Origin: a bacterium
GTDB taxonomy: Bacteria; BMS3Abin14
Assembly: GCA_029210965.1 (NCBI GenBank)
Contig: JARGFZ010000014.1
Coordinates: forward strand, 1 to 64,000
DNA: 64,000 nt
Direction of reading: 5' to 3'
The position numbers and the translations under genes were made by a program. This document shows, piece by piece, positions 16,834-27,115 of the stretch (the first letter of the stretch is position 1; every line of letters starts with the position of its first letter). The notes beneath the pieces are model-generated. The model ran no database searches. It saw nothing but the letters and a program-made list of their open reading frames with translations, and was not told the origin of the DNA.

Positions 16834-16918
16834 GAATTCCGCATTCAGCATTGAGCACGAAAAGCAGCGGCTTCAAGACACTTCAATCTTCAATCCGGAA
16901 TGCTCAATTCGCAATCCG
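16832..16918. repeat. Inverted pair of ATTGAGC / GCTCAAT-type arrays
   Basis: Left 16832-16858 and right 16892-16918 are partly complementary (GGAATTC.../...GAATTGAGCATTCCGG type), 33 bases apart, between convergent genes. It may end transcription on either strand. Confidence 0.55.
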
Positions 16919-16966
16919 TTGTTTCCCCTCTGCACCCTGCACTCTGCACTAACGAGTCCTGCCAAC

Positions 16967-17755
16967 TCAAAGCAGGACTCGCTGCGCTCCCGTATACACG
17001 GTCATTTTATTTCCCCTCACATAGCCTATAAGCGTCAGACCTATGCGCTCTGCAAGATCCAGGGCGAGGCTTGTGGGCGCTGAGCGAGAGATCAGGATAG
17101 GGACCCCCATTTTGGCCACCTTGACCACGATCTCCGAAGACATCCTGCCCGTGGTAACAAGGGATTTATCTCCCAGGGGAATATCCTCCAGGAAACAAGC
17201 CCCCCGTATTTTGTCCACAGCGTTGTGCCTTCCAATATCGTCCCTGAAAACCAGTACCTCTTCCCCATCAGCCAAAGCGCTGTTGTGGACACCGCGGGTC
17301 TCCCTGTAAAGATCCGATAGCCGATTGAGCTCTTTCATCAGGCCGTACACCTGACCAGGACTCACGGTCAGTTCGGAAGTCACAGGTTTGGCCTGAATGG
17401 AATCAAGAACGTGGTAAAAAGTGGCCCCCTTTCCGCAGCCCGAGGTGACCGTCCTCTTCCCCCAGAGCTTTTCGGTAAGATCAAGGTCTCCTGAAAGCTC
17501 TATTTCCACAGTACCCGCTTCGTCATCTACACGGATGCTCTTCAGGTCCTCTTTATTTTGGAGAAACCCCTCGGAAAGAAGGAACCCAACAGCCAGTTCC
17601 CCATTGGCATCCCCCGTGGTGAGCAGGGTGATGAGCTCTTTCCCGTTCAGGAAAACGGTAAGGGGGACCTCCTGGACGATAGAGCGCTCTTCATTTTGGG
17701 CATCCGGACCCTTTATCTGGATGACATCACGGGTATGGTGTTTACGGTCGGACAT
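16967..17755 (-). CDS. fdhD: Formate dehydrogenase accessory sulfurtransferase FdhD
   Basis: About 262 residues. FdhD transfers sulfur from the IscS desulfurase to the molybdenum of the bis-MGD cofactor before its insertion into formate dehydrogenase. Visible features are EVPLTVFLNGKEL, LLTTGDANGELAVGFLLSEGF, the catalytic-loop cysteine in TSGCGKG, and FRDDIGRHNAVDK, all typical of FdhD. The ATG at 17755 has GGAG upstream; the longer reading from TTG 17806 starts inside a REP-like repeat and is not favoured. It belongs with moeA, selAB and fdnGHI nearby, although ligA lies between. Confidence 0.92.
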   Translation of the reverse strand: MSDRKHHTRDVIQIKGPDAQNEERSIVQEVPLTVFLNGKELITLLTTGDANGELAVGFLLSEGFLQNKEDLKSIRVDDEAGTVEIELSGDLDLTEKLWGKRTVTSGCGKGATFYHVLDSIQAKPVTSELTVSPGQVYGLMKELNRLSDLYRETRGVHNSALADGEEVLVFRDDIGRHNAVDKIRGACFLEDIPLGDKSLVTTGRMSSEIVVKVAKMGVPILISRSAPTSLALDLAERIGLTLIGYVRGNKMTVYTGAQRVLL

Positions 17756-17795
17756 AGGGTCTCTGGTCTCCATGGCAGAAGGAGGAATTGGGAAG

Positions 17796-17834
17796 CCCTT
17801 CGACAAGCTCAGGGTCCCGAAGCTGGTCGAGGGA
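17796..17834. repeat. REP-like inverted doublet
   Basis: CCCTTCGACAAGCTCAGGG is followed immediately by its imperfect inverse (TCCCGAAGCTGGTCGAGGG), forming a paired palindrome just upstream of fdhD. Confidence 0.75.
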
Positions 17835-17877
17835 GAGGAGGAGGAATGACAGGCCTTTCTTCATTCTTCATCCTTCA

Positions 17878-19896
<2,019 letters not shown>

Positions 19897-20017
19897 CTAA
19901 ATACAGAGGTCATCACGCCTCTGGCGTGACGTCCTTTGCGGTGAGAAAACTCGCTTTTATAGTAACCGGGATCGCTTCACACAGTCGACGGTTCGCGATG
20001 ACAAATGAAATGGTGTT

Positions 20018-20060
20018 CCTCTCTACACTCTACACTCTACACCCTGCACTCTACACTTCA
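20018..20060. repeat. CACTCTA heptamer array
   Basis: Units CACTCTA, CACTCTA, CACCCTG, CACTCTA, CACTTC in tandem between ligA and moeA. No clear partner was seen. Confidence 0.7.
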
Positions 20061-20073
20061 TCGATAGTGAGGA

Positions 20074-21312
20074 TTAGTCTCCATCGGAGCATAAAGCCTC
20101 TTCACTATCAATGAGATACACTTCCACCTTTTCCCCCGCTTTCGCCCCTTCGGCATCTTCTGACAAAACAATGATCCCGTTGGCGTCCGACATGGAGCGA
20201 AGGATCCCGGAACCCTGATCCCCGGTAGTTTGGACGTAGAGGACCCCGTCTTCTTTCCGCTCAACGATCCCCCTGATAAAGTTGCGACGCCCGGTTTTCT
20301 TTTTAATATCCTGTTCCAGGACAGCTTTCACCGTGGGCCTGAACAGCCGGGTGTGTCCCATCATTTTTCTCAAAGCCGGACGAACATACAGTTCAAAGGA
20401 CAGTGTGGCTGACACCGGGTTGCCGGGGAGGGCAAACACGGGTTTGCCGTGGCGCACTCCGAAGGTCATGGGCTTTCCGGGTTTCTGGGCCACTTTCCAG
20501 AAAAGAACCTCAATTCCTACCGTACCAAAAACATCCTTCAGGAAGTCATAATCACCCATAGAGATCCCCCCCGTGGTCACGAGAACGTCTGACTGGAGTC
20601 CCTCTTCGATCATGGCAGCAAGATGGTCGGGTTCGTCCCGGGCGATTCCGAGCTGTCTGGGAATAGCGCCGCACTCCCTCACCAGAGCGCTCAGGGCGTG
20701 GGAATTGCTGCTGTAGATCTGGGCCTCGTGGGGAACCTCGCCCAGGCTGACCACCTCATCCCCGGTGGCAAGGATCGCCACTTCCGGCCTTCTATAAACC
20801 TTGAGCTGAGCGATCCCCTGGGAAGCAACCAGTCCGAGGTCGGCTGGACGCAGGGGCCGTCTCGCCGGCAGTATCTCATCAAGGGATCTGATATCCTCAC
20901 CGGACCGCCGGATGTTGGCGTCTTTTTTTACAGGACTTGTGAGGAAAAGGTTTTCAGCTTCCACATAGGTGTCTTCCACCCGGACAACCGCATCCACACC
21001 GCCAGGCACAGGCGCTCCGGTCATGATCCTCACCGCCTCGCTTTCAGCAATAGGAGAACCAGCCAGGTCTCCTGCCCTTATAGTCCTGACGATGGGAAGA
21101 GAGACGGGCGTATTATCGGAAGCTCCCTCTGTGGCTACTGCGGTAAGGGCGAAGCCGTCCATGGCTGAATTATCCTGGGGCGGGACGTCTCTACGGGCAA
21201 ATATCGACTCGGCGAGGACCCGGACCAGGCACTGGTCCAGGCTCACAACCTCTTTGCCCAGAAGGTTCACATTGTCCAGGATGATCTTTCTTGCTTCCGA
21301 AACTCTTATCAT
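20074..21312 (-). CDS. moeA: Molybdopterin molybdenumtransferase MoeA
   Basis: 412 residues, matching the family length. MoeA inserts molybdate into adenylated molybdopterin to form Mo-cofactor. The domains are visible: DNSAMDGFAL (domain with the conserved Asp), SGSVTTGGISMGDYDFLKD-type motif (here TTGGISMGDYDFL), and PGNPVSATLSFELYVRP, the most conserved MoeA signature. ATG 21312 follows AGGAGATTGA. Its job here is to supply cofactor for FdnG. No mogA or moa genes are in the window. Confidence 0.94.
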   Translation of the reverse strand: MIRVSEARKIILDNVNLLGKEVVSLDQCLVRVLAESIFARRDVPPQDNSAMDGFALTAVATEGASDNTPVSLPIVRTIRAGDLAGSPIAESEAVRIMTGAPVPGGVDAVVRVEDTYVEAENLFLTSPVKKDANIRRSGEDIRSLDEILPARRPLRPADLGLVASQGIAQLKVYRRPEVAILATGDEVVSLGEVPHEAQIYSSNSHALSALVRECGAIPRQLGIARDEPDHLAAMIEEGLQSDVLVTTGGISMGDYDFLKDVFGTVGIEVLFWKVAQKPGKPMTFGVRHGKPVFALPGNPVSATLSFELYVRPALRKMMGHTRLFRPTVKAVLEQDIKKKTGRRNFIRGIVERKEDGVLYVQTTGDQGSGILRSMSDANGIIVLSEDAEGAKAGEKVEVYLIDSEEALCSDGD

Positions 21313-21731
21313 TCAATCTCCTAAAGCTTCAACGCTGAGGGCCGCCCTTCGACAAGCTCAGGGCAGGCTGGAACGCCGCCTCTCAGGCATTATCACAGAG
21401 GGCCGCTGGAAAAACCTGAAACCAAAGCACTTTCTTTTAAAAAAGGTTAAGACTTTCTAAACGCAGAGGACGCTGAAGTCGCGGAGAAGACCTGTAATTC
21501 CTTCCTCACCTGACCTCTCCTGTAGGGAGAGGGATTTCTGCGAAATCAGATCGGGATCTCTTCGCATGGGTATCTGCTCGCGATGACGGACAACGCACCA
21601 TTTTTCTTTACTGCGTCCTGTGCCCTGCGCCCTGTGTCCTGTGTCCTGTGTCCTGATTGTCATTCTACATTCTGCATTCTGCATTCCCTGCCCTGAGCAA
21701 GTGAAACGCGTCGAAGGGTTCATTCTCATCA
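21313..21731. other. Repeat-filled spacer between moeA and selB
   Basis: No gene is seen. It contains REP-like copies at about 21348-21369 (CCCTTCGACAAGCTCAGGG) and 21695-21725, a short CCTCTCC/GGAGAGG hairpin near 21515-21535, and heptamer arrays TGTGTCC/TGCGCCC (21608-21656) and CATTCTG (21660-21690). Confidence 0.55.
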
Positions 21732-23669
21732 TTACCCATTACCCCTCACCGTTTTTCTTTTTATCCTCACATCCCCCTTACGCATGGTGACCTGGGTTCG
21801 GTCAAGATACTCCAGGAGAGGGATCATCCATTTTCTGGTGGTGTTCACAATTTCCCTGAAATCGGCCAGGGCCATCTCCTGGTTGGACCCAAAATACTTC
21901 TCCACCCCTTTCATGAGAACGGTGTGGGCATTGGATGTAACAAAATAATCGTCTTTGATCCTGACGAGGTCACCTTTGTCAGCCAGAAGGTTGAGAACCG
22001 TTTTGAGGTTTCCAGAAGGGGCTTTGAGGTCCTCGCTGATATCTGCGAGAAAGGGTGCGGAAAGCTGTGTCTTCTCAAGGAGGACCAGCGCTTTTTTTGC
22101 CAGGGCTTCCTGGTCAGGGGTCAGAGTAGCTTCATGGCTTCCAATACGTACGATATCCCCGTCCAAGGCGATCGCGCCCTGTTCCTGAAGTGTTGCCAGA
22201 AGGTTCCTGTAGGGGCGGTCCGGCAGCTGGCGGGCGACCCTCATCCTGAGTTCTTCACGACCAATTCCCGCCCTGGCAGGGTTGGCCTGGTGGAATTTTT
22301 CCAACGCATTTAACAGCCGCTCCTTTATTTTATCAAAGGAGGCGGCAGAGTAGGCCAGTGTCCCGTCACCGGTTACTGCCAGGACAACCTTTGAATCATC
22401 GTCCATGCGGGTCAGCAGCTCTTTCATCTCCGGAGTATCAAGCCCGGTCCTTACAGACAGATTCGCCGCCTCAAGACCAAAGTCCCCGGCCTCTTCAAGG
22501 TAGACTTCCACACGGTCCTGGAGACTGCCCTCCTCCAGGCGCTTTAACCGCTCGATCACGGGTGGACGGTTCCGGCGATGTTTCCCGGGAAGGGGATCAA
22601 TAATGTGGCCACCCCCGATGGTGGCCATGGGAGAATAGCTTCTAATGACAAACCGGTCACCTGGAAGTGCAATGGCCGGCTCTTCCAGGCGCAGCTGTAT
22701 CAGACCCTCTTCGCCAGGTTGAATAACCTCACCATCGAGAATGATTGTCCGCGTCATGATCTCAGCCGTGTAAAGGTGCAGGCGAACCCGCTCGCGGTTT
22801 TTTAACGGTCGAGGGGCTGAAGGGAGAAGACTGACCTTGGCGTCAAGCATGAGAGTGGAGCGCAGAACGCCGGCTCTCACCGCTGTCTGTCCACGGTGGA
22901 TCTCATCCTTATCGATGCCCTGCAGGTTAAGGGCGGTCCTGGTCCCGGCCGAGCTTGACGAAACTGATTCGCCGTGGACCTGAAGGCCCCTGAGCTTCGT
23001 CTTCCTGTCCCCCGGAAGGAACAGGATCTCTTCCCCGGTGGAAATTTTTCCCGAAGTCTGGGTACCGGTGACAACTGTGCCAAACCCCTTCATGGTGAAA
23101 ACTCTGTCCACAGGCAGCCTGAAGATGCCCTTGTCGGTTCTTCCCGGAATTTTCCGGGCAGCAGCTTCAATAGCAGCAACCACTTCCTCTTTACCGCTGC
23201 CGGTGATAGAGGAAACGGGAACAATAGGTGCATCCTGGAGGAAGGTGCCCGAGAGGTAATCCCTTACGTCCTCGGTAATCATCTCGAGCCACTCATCATC
23301 GACCATATCAGTCTTGGTGAGGGCAATAACCCCGTTCTTGACACCCAGGAGCTGGCAGATATCGAGATGCTCACGGGTCTGGGGCATTACTCCCTCATCT
23401 GCAGCAATGACGAGGAGCACCAGATCGATCCCTGTGGCACCGGCTACCATGTTCCTGACGAAACGTTCGTGACCCGGCACATCCACAAGGCCCAACCGCA
23501 AACCGGAGGGGAGGGTGAACGGAGCGAAACCCAGCTCGATGGTAATGCCCCGCTCTTTTTCCTCCTTGAGACGGTCGGTGTCGACACCGGTCAGGACCTT
23601 GACTAATGAAGTCTTGCCGTGGTCGATGTGACCGGCCGTACCAATTATTATGTGGCCCTGGGTGGTCAA
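21732..23669 (-). CDS. selB: Selenocysteine-specific elongation factor SelB
   Basis: 645 residues. SelB carries Sec-tRNA(Sec) to the ribosome at UGA codons marked by a SECIS hairpin. The N-terminal GTPase is complete ([33 protein letters not shown]), followed by beta-barrel domains and a C-terminal region of about 200 residues made of winged-helix repeats that bind SECIS RNA. TTG 23669 is the most N-terminal start giving the GTP motif, with AGAGG upstream. It lies about 320 bp from selA on the same strand, but the spacer is filled with repeats so cotranscription is uncertain. It serves the UGA of fdnG. Confidence 0.95.
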   Translation of the reverse strand: MTTQGHIIIGTAGHIDHGKTSLVKVLTGVDTDRLKEEKERGITIELGFAPFTLPSGLRLGLVDVPGHERFVRNMVAGATGIDLVLLVIAADEGVMPQTREHLDICQLLGVKNGVIALTKTDMVDDEWLEMITEDVRDYLSGTFLQDAPIVPVSSITGSGKEEVVAAIEAAARKIPGRTDKGIFRLPVDRVFTMKGFGTVVTGTQTSGKISTGEEILFLPGDRKTKLRGLQVHGESVSSSSAGTRTALNLQGIDKDEIHRGQTAVRAGVLRSTLMLDAKVSLLPSAPRPLKNRERVRLHLYTAEIMTRTIILDGEVIQPGEEGLIQLRLEEPAIALPGDRFVIRSYSPMATIGGGHIIDPLPGKHRRNRPPVIERLKRLEEGSLQDRVEVYLEEAGDFGLEAANLSVRTGLDTPEMKELLTRMDDDSKVVLAVTGDGTLAYSAASFDKIKERLLNALEKFHQANPARAGIGREELRMRVARQLPDRPYRNLLATLQEQGAIALDGDIVRIGSHEATLTPDQEALAKKALVLLEKTQLSAPFLADISEDLKAPSGNLKTVLNLLADKGDLVRIKDDYFVTSNAHTVLMKGVEKYFGSNQEMALADFREIVNTTRKWMIPLLEYLDRTQVTMRKGDVRIKRKTVRGNG

Positions 23670-23988
23670 CGCCTCTGACCTCTATGGTATCGGGGTATCG
23701 GAGTATCGGGGTATCGGGGTTTTACACCCACACACCCACACACCCACACACCCATACTGTCGTCTTTCATACGCCTCCGGTTACCTCCTCTCTCAGGCCT
23801 TGCATCCCCTCGACATAGCTCGGGGCCTGAGCCTGCCGAATGGCTGAACCCTTCTTGAAAGCCTCTCTGTCTTATGGACATAAATGCCTTTCTCCGCGTC
23901 ACCGCTTCTCCGTTTCCCCGTTTCCCCGTTTCAAGATCTGGCTCTTTCCCCGACACGCCGATACTCCGACACACCGATACGAGCGATC
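23670..23988. other. selB-selA spacer composed of nested inverted repeat arrays
   Basis: The outer pair of octamer arrays is TATCGGGG/TATCGGAG (23687-23720) facing CCGATAC/CCGACAC-type units (23949-23982). Inside are an ACACCCAC array (23724-23755), a REP-like hairpin (about 23805-23835) and a CCGTTTCC array (23888-23932). No gene and no clear promoter were seen. Confidence 0.7.
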
Positions 23989-25407
23989 CTACTGCTTTGC
24001 ATTAAGGAGCGCTCCTATGATAGCCTTTTCCAGGTCTCCCAACTGTCTCGACTGTACCGTGCGCAGGTCGAGACACAGTCTATCATCCACAATGCGCGCG
24101 ATCACCGGCGGGTCTTGAAGTCTAAGCCTGCCCTCCAGGTCGTGGGCGGACATTTCTTCCGGATCGAGAGCAAGGAGCATCGTGGGCAGCTCTTCAAGGG
24201 GCAGGGAGCCTCCCCCCACCCTGGACACTGAGGAGAGAGTCGAGATCCGGACGGGAAGATCGGAAAGCCTTCTTCCCAAACGCCTGGCCCGGGCCGCAAC
24301 AGCTTCTTTTTTAGCGGCCATCATTCTCAAAGTGGGGATCTTTTCAACCACTGTAGCCGGGTCAAGATAGGCCTTCAGAACCGATTCCAGCGCGGCCAGG
24401 GTGAGTTTGCCCACTCTCAGGGCTCTCTTCATTGGGTTATTTTTTATTGCCTGAAGGTACTCCCTGGTACCAACGATGATCCCGGCCTGGGGACCTCCCA
24501 GAAGCTTGTCACCCGAAAAGGTCACCACCTTGGCACCCTGGGCAAGAACCCCCCTGACTGTTGGTTCGCTGTGCTTAAGCCCCAGTTCCCTGAGATCCAC
24601 AAGACAGCCGCTGCCCAGATCCACAGCAACAGGAAGGTCGTGCTCTTTTCCGAGAGCCGCGAGCTCTTCAACAGATGCTTCTTCGGCAAACCCGACGATG
24701 CGGTAGTTGCTGGTGTGCACCTTGAGCAGCAGGCCCGTTTCTGCGGTGATCCTTTTGCGGTAATCCGATATCCGCGTTCTGTTTGTCGTTCCCACCTCGG
24801 CTAGCTGTGCCCCTGAGGCCTCCATGACATCCGGTATCCGGAAACTTCCGCCGATCTCCACAAGTTCACCTCTGGATACGACAACAGCCTTTCCCGAGGC
24901 CATGGTCCGTAGAACAAGCATGACCGCCGCGGCGTTGTTATTGACCACGGTGGCCGCCTCGGCCCCGGTGAGCCGGCAGATAAGCTCCTCCACCAGGTCG
25001 TCCCTGGACCCCCTTTGCCCGCCTTCGATATCATACTCCAAATTGGAGTACCCCCTGGCAGCCATGGCGACCTGACGGATAGCGTCATCCGACAGGGGGC
25101 TCCTCCCCAGGTTGGTGTGGATCACAACCCCGGTGGCGTTAATGACGTGCCGCAGGTTCGGCCGATCCATCTTCAAGATCCTGTGAACGGCCGCCTCGGC
25201 TGTAGTATCAAGGGAAAGATCGGCCTTATCGGTTATTTTCCCCTCCAGCAGAAGACTCCGGATACGGTCGATCTCGCTCCGGACCGCAGCCTTTATAGTC
25301 AGTTCAGGCACGCTGCCGAAAAGACGTTTAACGGCTGCGTGCTCCAGAATCGAATCCACCTTGGGGATATGGCGTAATAGGGATTTATTCGGGATTTTTT
25401 TGGTCAT
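23989..25407 (-). CDS. selA: L-seryl-tRNA(Sec) selenium transferase SelA
   Basis: 472 residues. SelA is a PLP enzyme that converts Ser-tRNA(Sec) to Sec-tRNA(Sec) with selenophosphate. The PLP lysine lies in VTFSGDKLLGGPQAGI; HVINATGVVIHTNLGRSPL, TVVNNNAAAVMLVL and DLGSGCL are conserved. It is followed by selB in the direction of transcription. selC (tRNA-Sec) and selD were not found in the window. Confidence 0.95.
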   Translation of the reverse strand: MTKKIPNKSLLRHIPKVDSILEHAAVKRLFGSVPELTIKAAVRSEIDRIRSLLLEGKITDKADLSLDTTAEAAVHRILKMDRPNLRHVINATGVVIHTNLGRSPLSDDAIRQVAMAARGYSNLEYDIEGGQRGSRDDLVEELICRLTGAEAATVVNNNAAAVMLVLRTMASGKAVVVSRGELVEIGGSFRIPDVMEASGAQLAEVGTTNRTRISDYRKRITAETGLLLKVHTSNYRIVGFAEEASVEELAALGKEHDLPVAVDLGSGCLVDLRELGLKHSEPTVRGVLAQGAKVVTFSGDKLLGGPQAGIIVGTREYLQAIKNNPMKRALRVGKLTLAALESVLKAYLDPATVVEKIPTLRMMAAKKEAVAARARRLGRRLSDLPVRISTLSSVSRVGGGSLPLEELPTMLLALDPEEMSAHDLEGRLRLQDPPVIARIVDDRLCLDLRTVQSRQLGDLEKAIIGALLNAKQ

Positions 25408-25433
25408 AACCGTAAGATTATAGAGGAATAAGT

Positions 25434-25600
25434 TCCTTGTTCCTAGTACCTGGTTCCTGGCACTATATCCAGGTTCCAGGTTTTGGTACTCGCCTGTGTT
25501 CTGCCTGTCCCGAGCTCAGTCGAGGGGCGTTCTGTGTTCTGTGTTCCAGATCCCAGACACCAGACCCCAGCCCCCGAATTTTCTCTGCACTCTGCACTGG
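25434..25600. repeat. Heptamer arrays and REP-like palindrome upstream of selA
   Basis: GTTCCTG/GTACCTG units at 25436-25475 and GATCCCA/GACACCA/GACCCCA units at 25550-25580 flank a copy of the CTGTCCCGAGCTCAGTCGAG REP-like stretch (25502-25525) also seen at 13577. Confidence 0.65.
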
Positions 25601-25601
25601 A

Positions 25602-25675
25602 AGCCTAAACAGCCGTTCAAAACTAAAAAAAAGGGGCCCCTTTCGGGGCCCCATACCTTGATAGGCTGTTTAGGC
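25602..25675 (-). terminator. Strong intrinsic terminator after fdnI
   Basis: Core hairpin GGGGCCCC-GAAA-GGGGCCCC on the minus strand (25652-25633) followed by a run of eight or more T. It is nested inside a 12-bp outer perfect inverted repeat (GCCTAAACAGCC at 25602-25613 and its complement at 25664-25675). This ends the fdnGHI transcript and isolates selA. Confidence 0.92.
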
Positions 25676-25678
25676 TAT

Positions 25679-26281
25679 TTACGCTTCTTCACCGTCCCAT
25701 TTGGCATGATTCTTCTGCGCCCAGGCTTTGGTAACTGTACCCCTTGTCATGGCGCGCCACGTACCAGGGACGCCCCAGGTTCCAAGGTAGGCATGGAGCA
25801 TGATGAAACCGAGGAACACGATGAAGCCAAGGTTATGCAGGAAATACATCCACTGCTGCAGACCCTTACCCAGCTGGAAGGGAAACCACATGGCAAGACC
25901 AGTGCCTCCCATGAAGAGCCCCAGGATCAGAGCTGCCCAACCGGCCATTTTCTGGCCTGCGTTGAACTTCCCTGAAGGGGCCGCCTTGTAACTCGAGTCG
26001 AAGTAACCCTTGACCACCGCAACTACCGTGTCATCTCCAGGAGCAGTGATCTCCTTGATCCACTGCATGAAAATGACCACGGTCGTAACGATGAACAGGA
26101 CACCAGCCCAATGGTGGATAACCCTGGACACATCCACACCGCCGAACACCCCGGTCAGGCCAAAGAAAGACTTAGCATACAACCCGAGGCCGGTCAGTGT
26201 CAGGAAGATGAAGGTTAGCATGTGGATCCAGTGAACAAGCCGCTCACGGGGCGAAAACCTTTTCAAGAGATGATGTGACAT
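25679..26281 (-). CDS. fdnI: Formate dehydrogenase cytochrome b subunit FdnI
   Basis: 200 residues with four membrane helices (WIHMLTFIFLTLTGLGLYA, VIHHWAGVLFIVTTVVIF, MAGWAALILGLFMGGTGLAM, FLHNLGFIVFLGFIMLHAYLG). The histidines in helices 1, 2 and 4 are candidate ligands for two b hemes. It takes electrons from FdnH to the quinone pool. The ATG overlaps the fdnH stop by one base (TGATG), indicating coupling. A terminator follows. Confidence 0.92.
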   Translation of the reverse strand: MSHHLLKRFSPRERLVHWIHMLTFIFLTLTGLGLYAKSFFGLTGVFGGVDVSRVIHHWAGVLFIVTTVVIFMQWIKEITAPGDDTVVAVVKGYFDSSYKAAPSGKFNAGQKMAGWAALILGLFMGGTGLAMWFPFQLGKGLQQWMYFLHNLGFIVFLGFIMLHAYLGTWGVPGTWRAMTRGTVTKAWAQKNHAKWDGEEA

Positions 26282-27099
26282 CAGTACTCACCTCCTTCCC
26301 CGGGTGAGGAGGGCGGGGGTGCTGCTCCGCCCCCTTCGTCGGCGTCTTTGGGACCGACGGTAACGTAATGGGCGAGAAGCCCCACAGCCCCTGCCAGAAA
26401 TGCGATGACACCCACCGGCTTCATGACAGTGCGCCACAGGAAAGTAGCTGTCGGGATTGCGGGCTTGGAGGGCAGGCCGTACTGGCCAGCCTTGTCCTCG
26501 AGCAGAAACACGACGTTTGTGCTCAGAGACCCGCCATCGTAGACCGTGAGGCCCCGATCCTTTGCAGATGCTCTGATCCCTTCCAGTTTACCCTTATCGG
26601 TAAAAAAGAGTGCACCAGTGGGGCAGGTCTTGGTACAGGCGGGCTGCATGCCCATTTCCTGGCGGTCGAAGCACAGAGTGCACTTGAACGCCTTGTCCAC
26701 ACCGAACTTTTCAGCGTTTGCCCCGTCATAGCGGGGGACGTCGAAGGGACAGCCGAATACGCAGTACTTGCACCCGGTGCACAGCGTCTGGTTGATCACC
26801 ACGGAGCCCGCAGCGTCACGAGTGATTGCACCGGGAACGGGGCAAGCCTTCATGCAGCCTGCATCCGTACAGTGCAAACAACGATGCTGGCCAAAGAACC
26901 AACTGATCTCTCCACCGTTTTCTACCTCGTTGAACCGGATCCTGGTGTAGGTGTTGTATGAGAGATTCTGGGGGTTCTCGTAGCTGCCCTTACATTCGGT
27001 TTGTTCCGCCGAAAGACTGTTCCACTGCTTGCAGGCCGTTTGGCAGCCTCTGCAGGCAGTACACTTGGAAGTATCAATAACTATCATTTTTTCAGCCAC
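26281..27099 (-). CDS. fdnH: Formate dehydrogenase iron-sulfur subunit FdnH
   Basis: 272 residues with four ferredoxin-like Cys clusters (CTACRGCQTACKQW; CLHCTDAGCMKACP; CTGCKYCVFGCPF; CTLCFDRQEMGMQPACTKTCP) for four [4Fe-4S] centres, and a C-terminal membrane anchor (about 228-248). It links FdnG to FdnI. The gene starts 16 bp after fdnG and overlaps fdnI by one base. A Pro/Gly/Glu-rich tail ends the protein. Confidence 0.94.
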   Translation of the reverse strand: MAEKMIVIDTSKCTACRGCQTACKQWNSLSAEQTECKGSYENPQNLSYNTYTRIRFNEVENGGEISWFFGQHRCLHCTDAGCMKACPVPGAITRDAAGSVVINQTLCTGCKYCVFGCPFDVPRYDGANAEKFGVDKAFKCTLCFDRQEMGMQPACTKTCPTGALFFTDKGKLEGIRASAKDRGLTVYDGGSLSTNVVFLLEDKAGQYGLPSKPAIPTATFLWRTVMKPVGVIAFLAGAVGLLAHYVTVGPKDADEGGGAAPPPSSPGEGGEY

Positions 27100-27115
27100 T
27101 CAAATCACCCCCTTC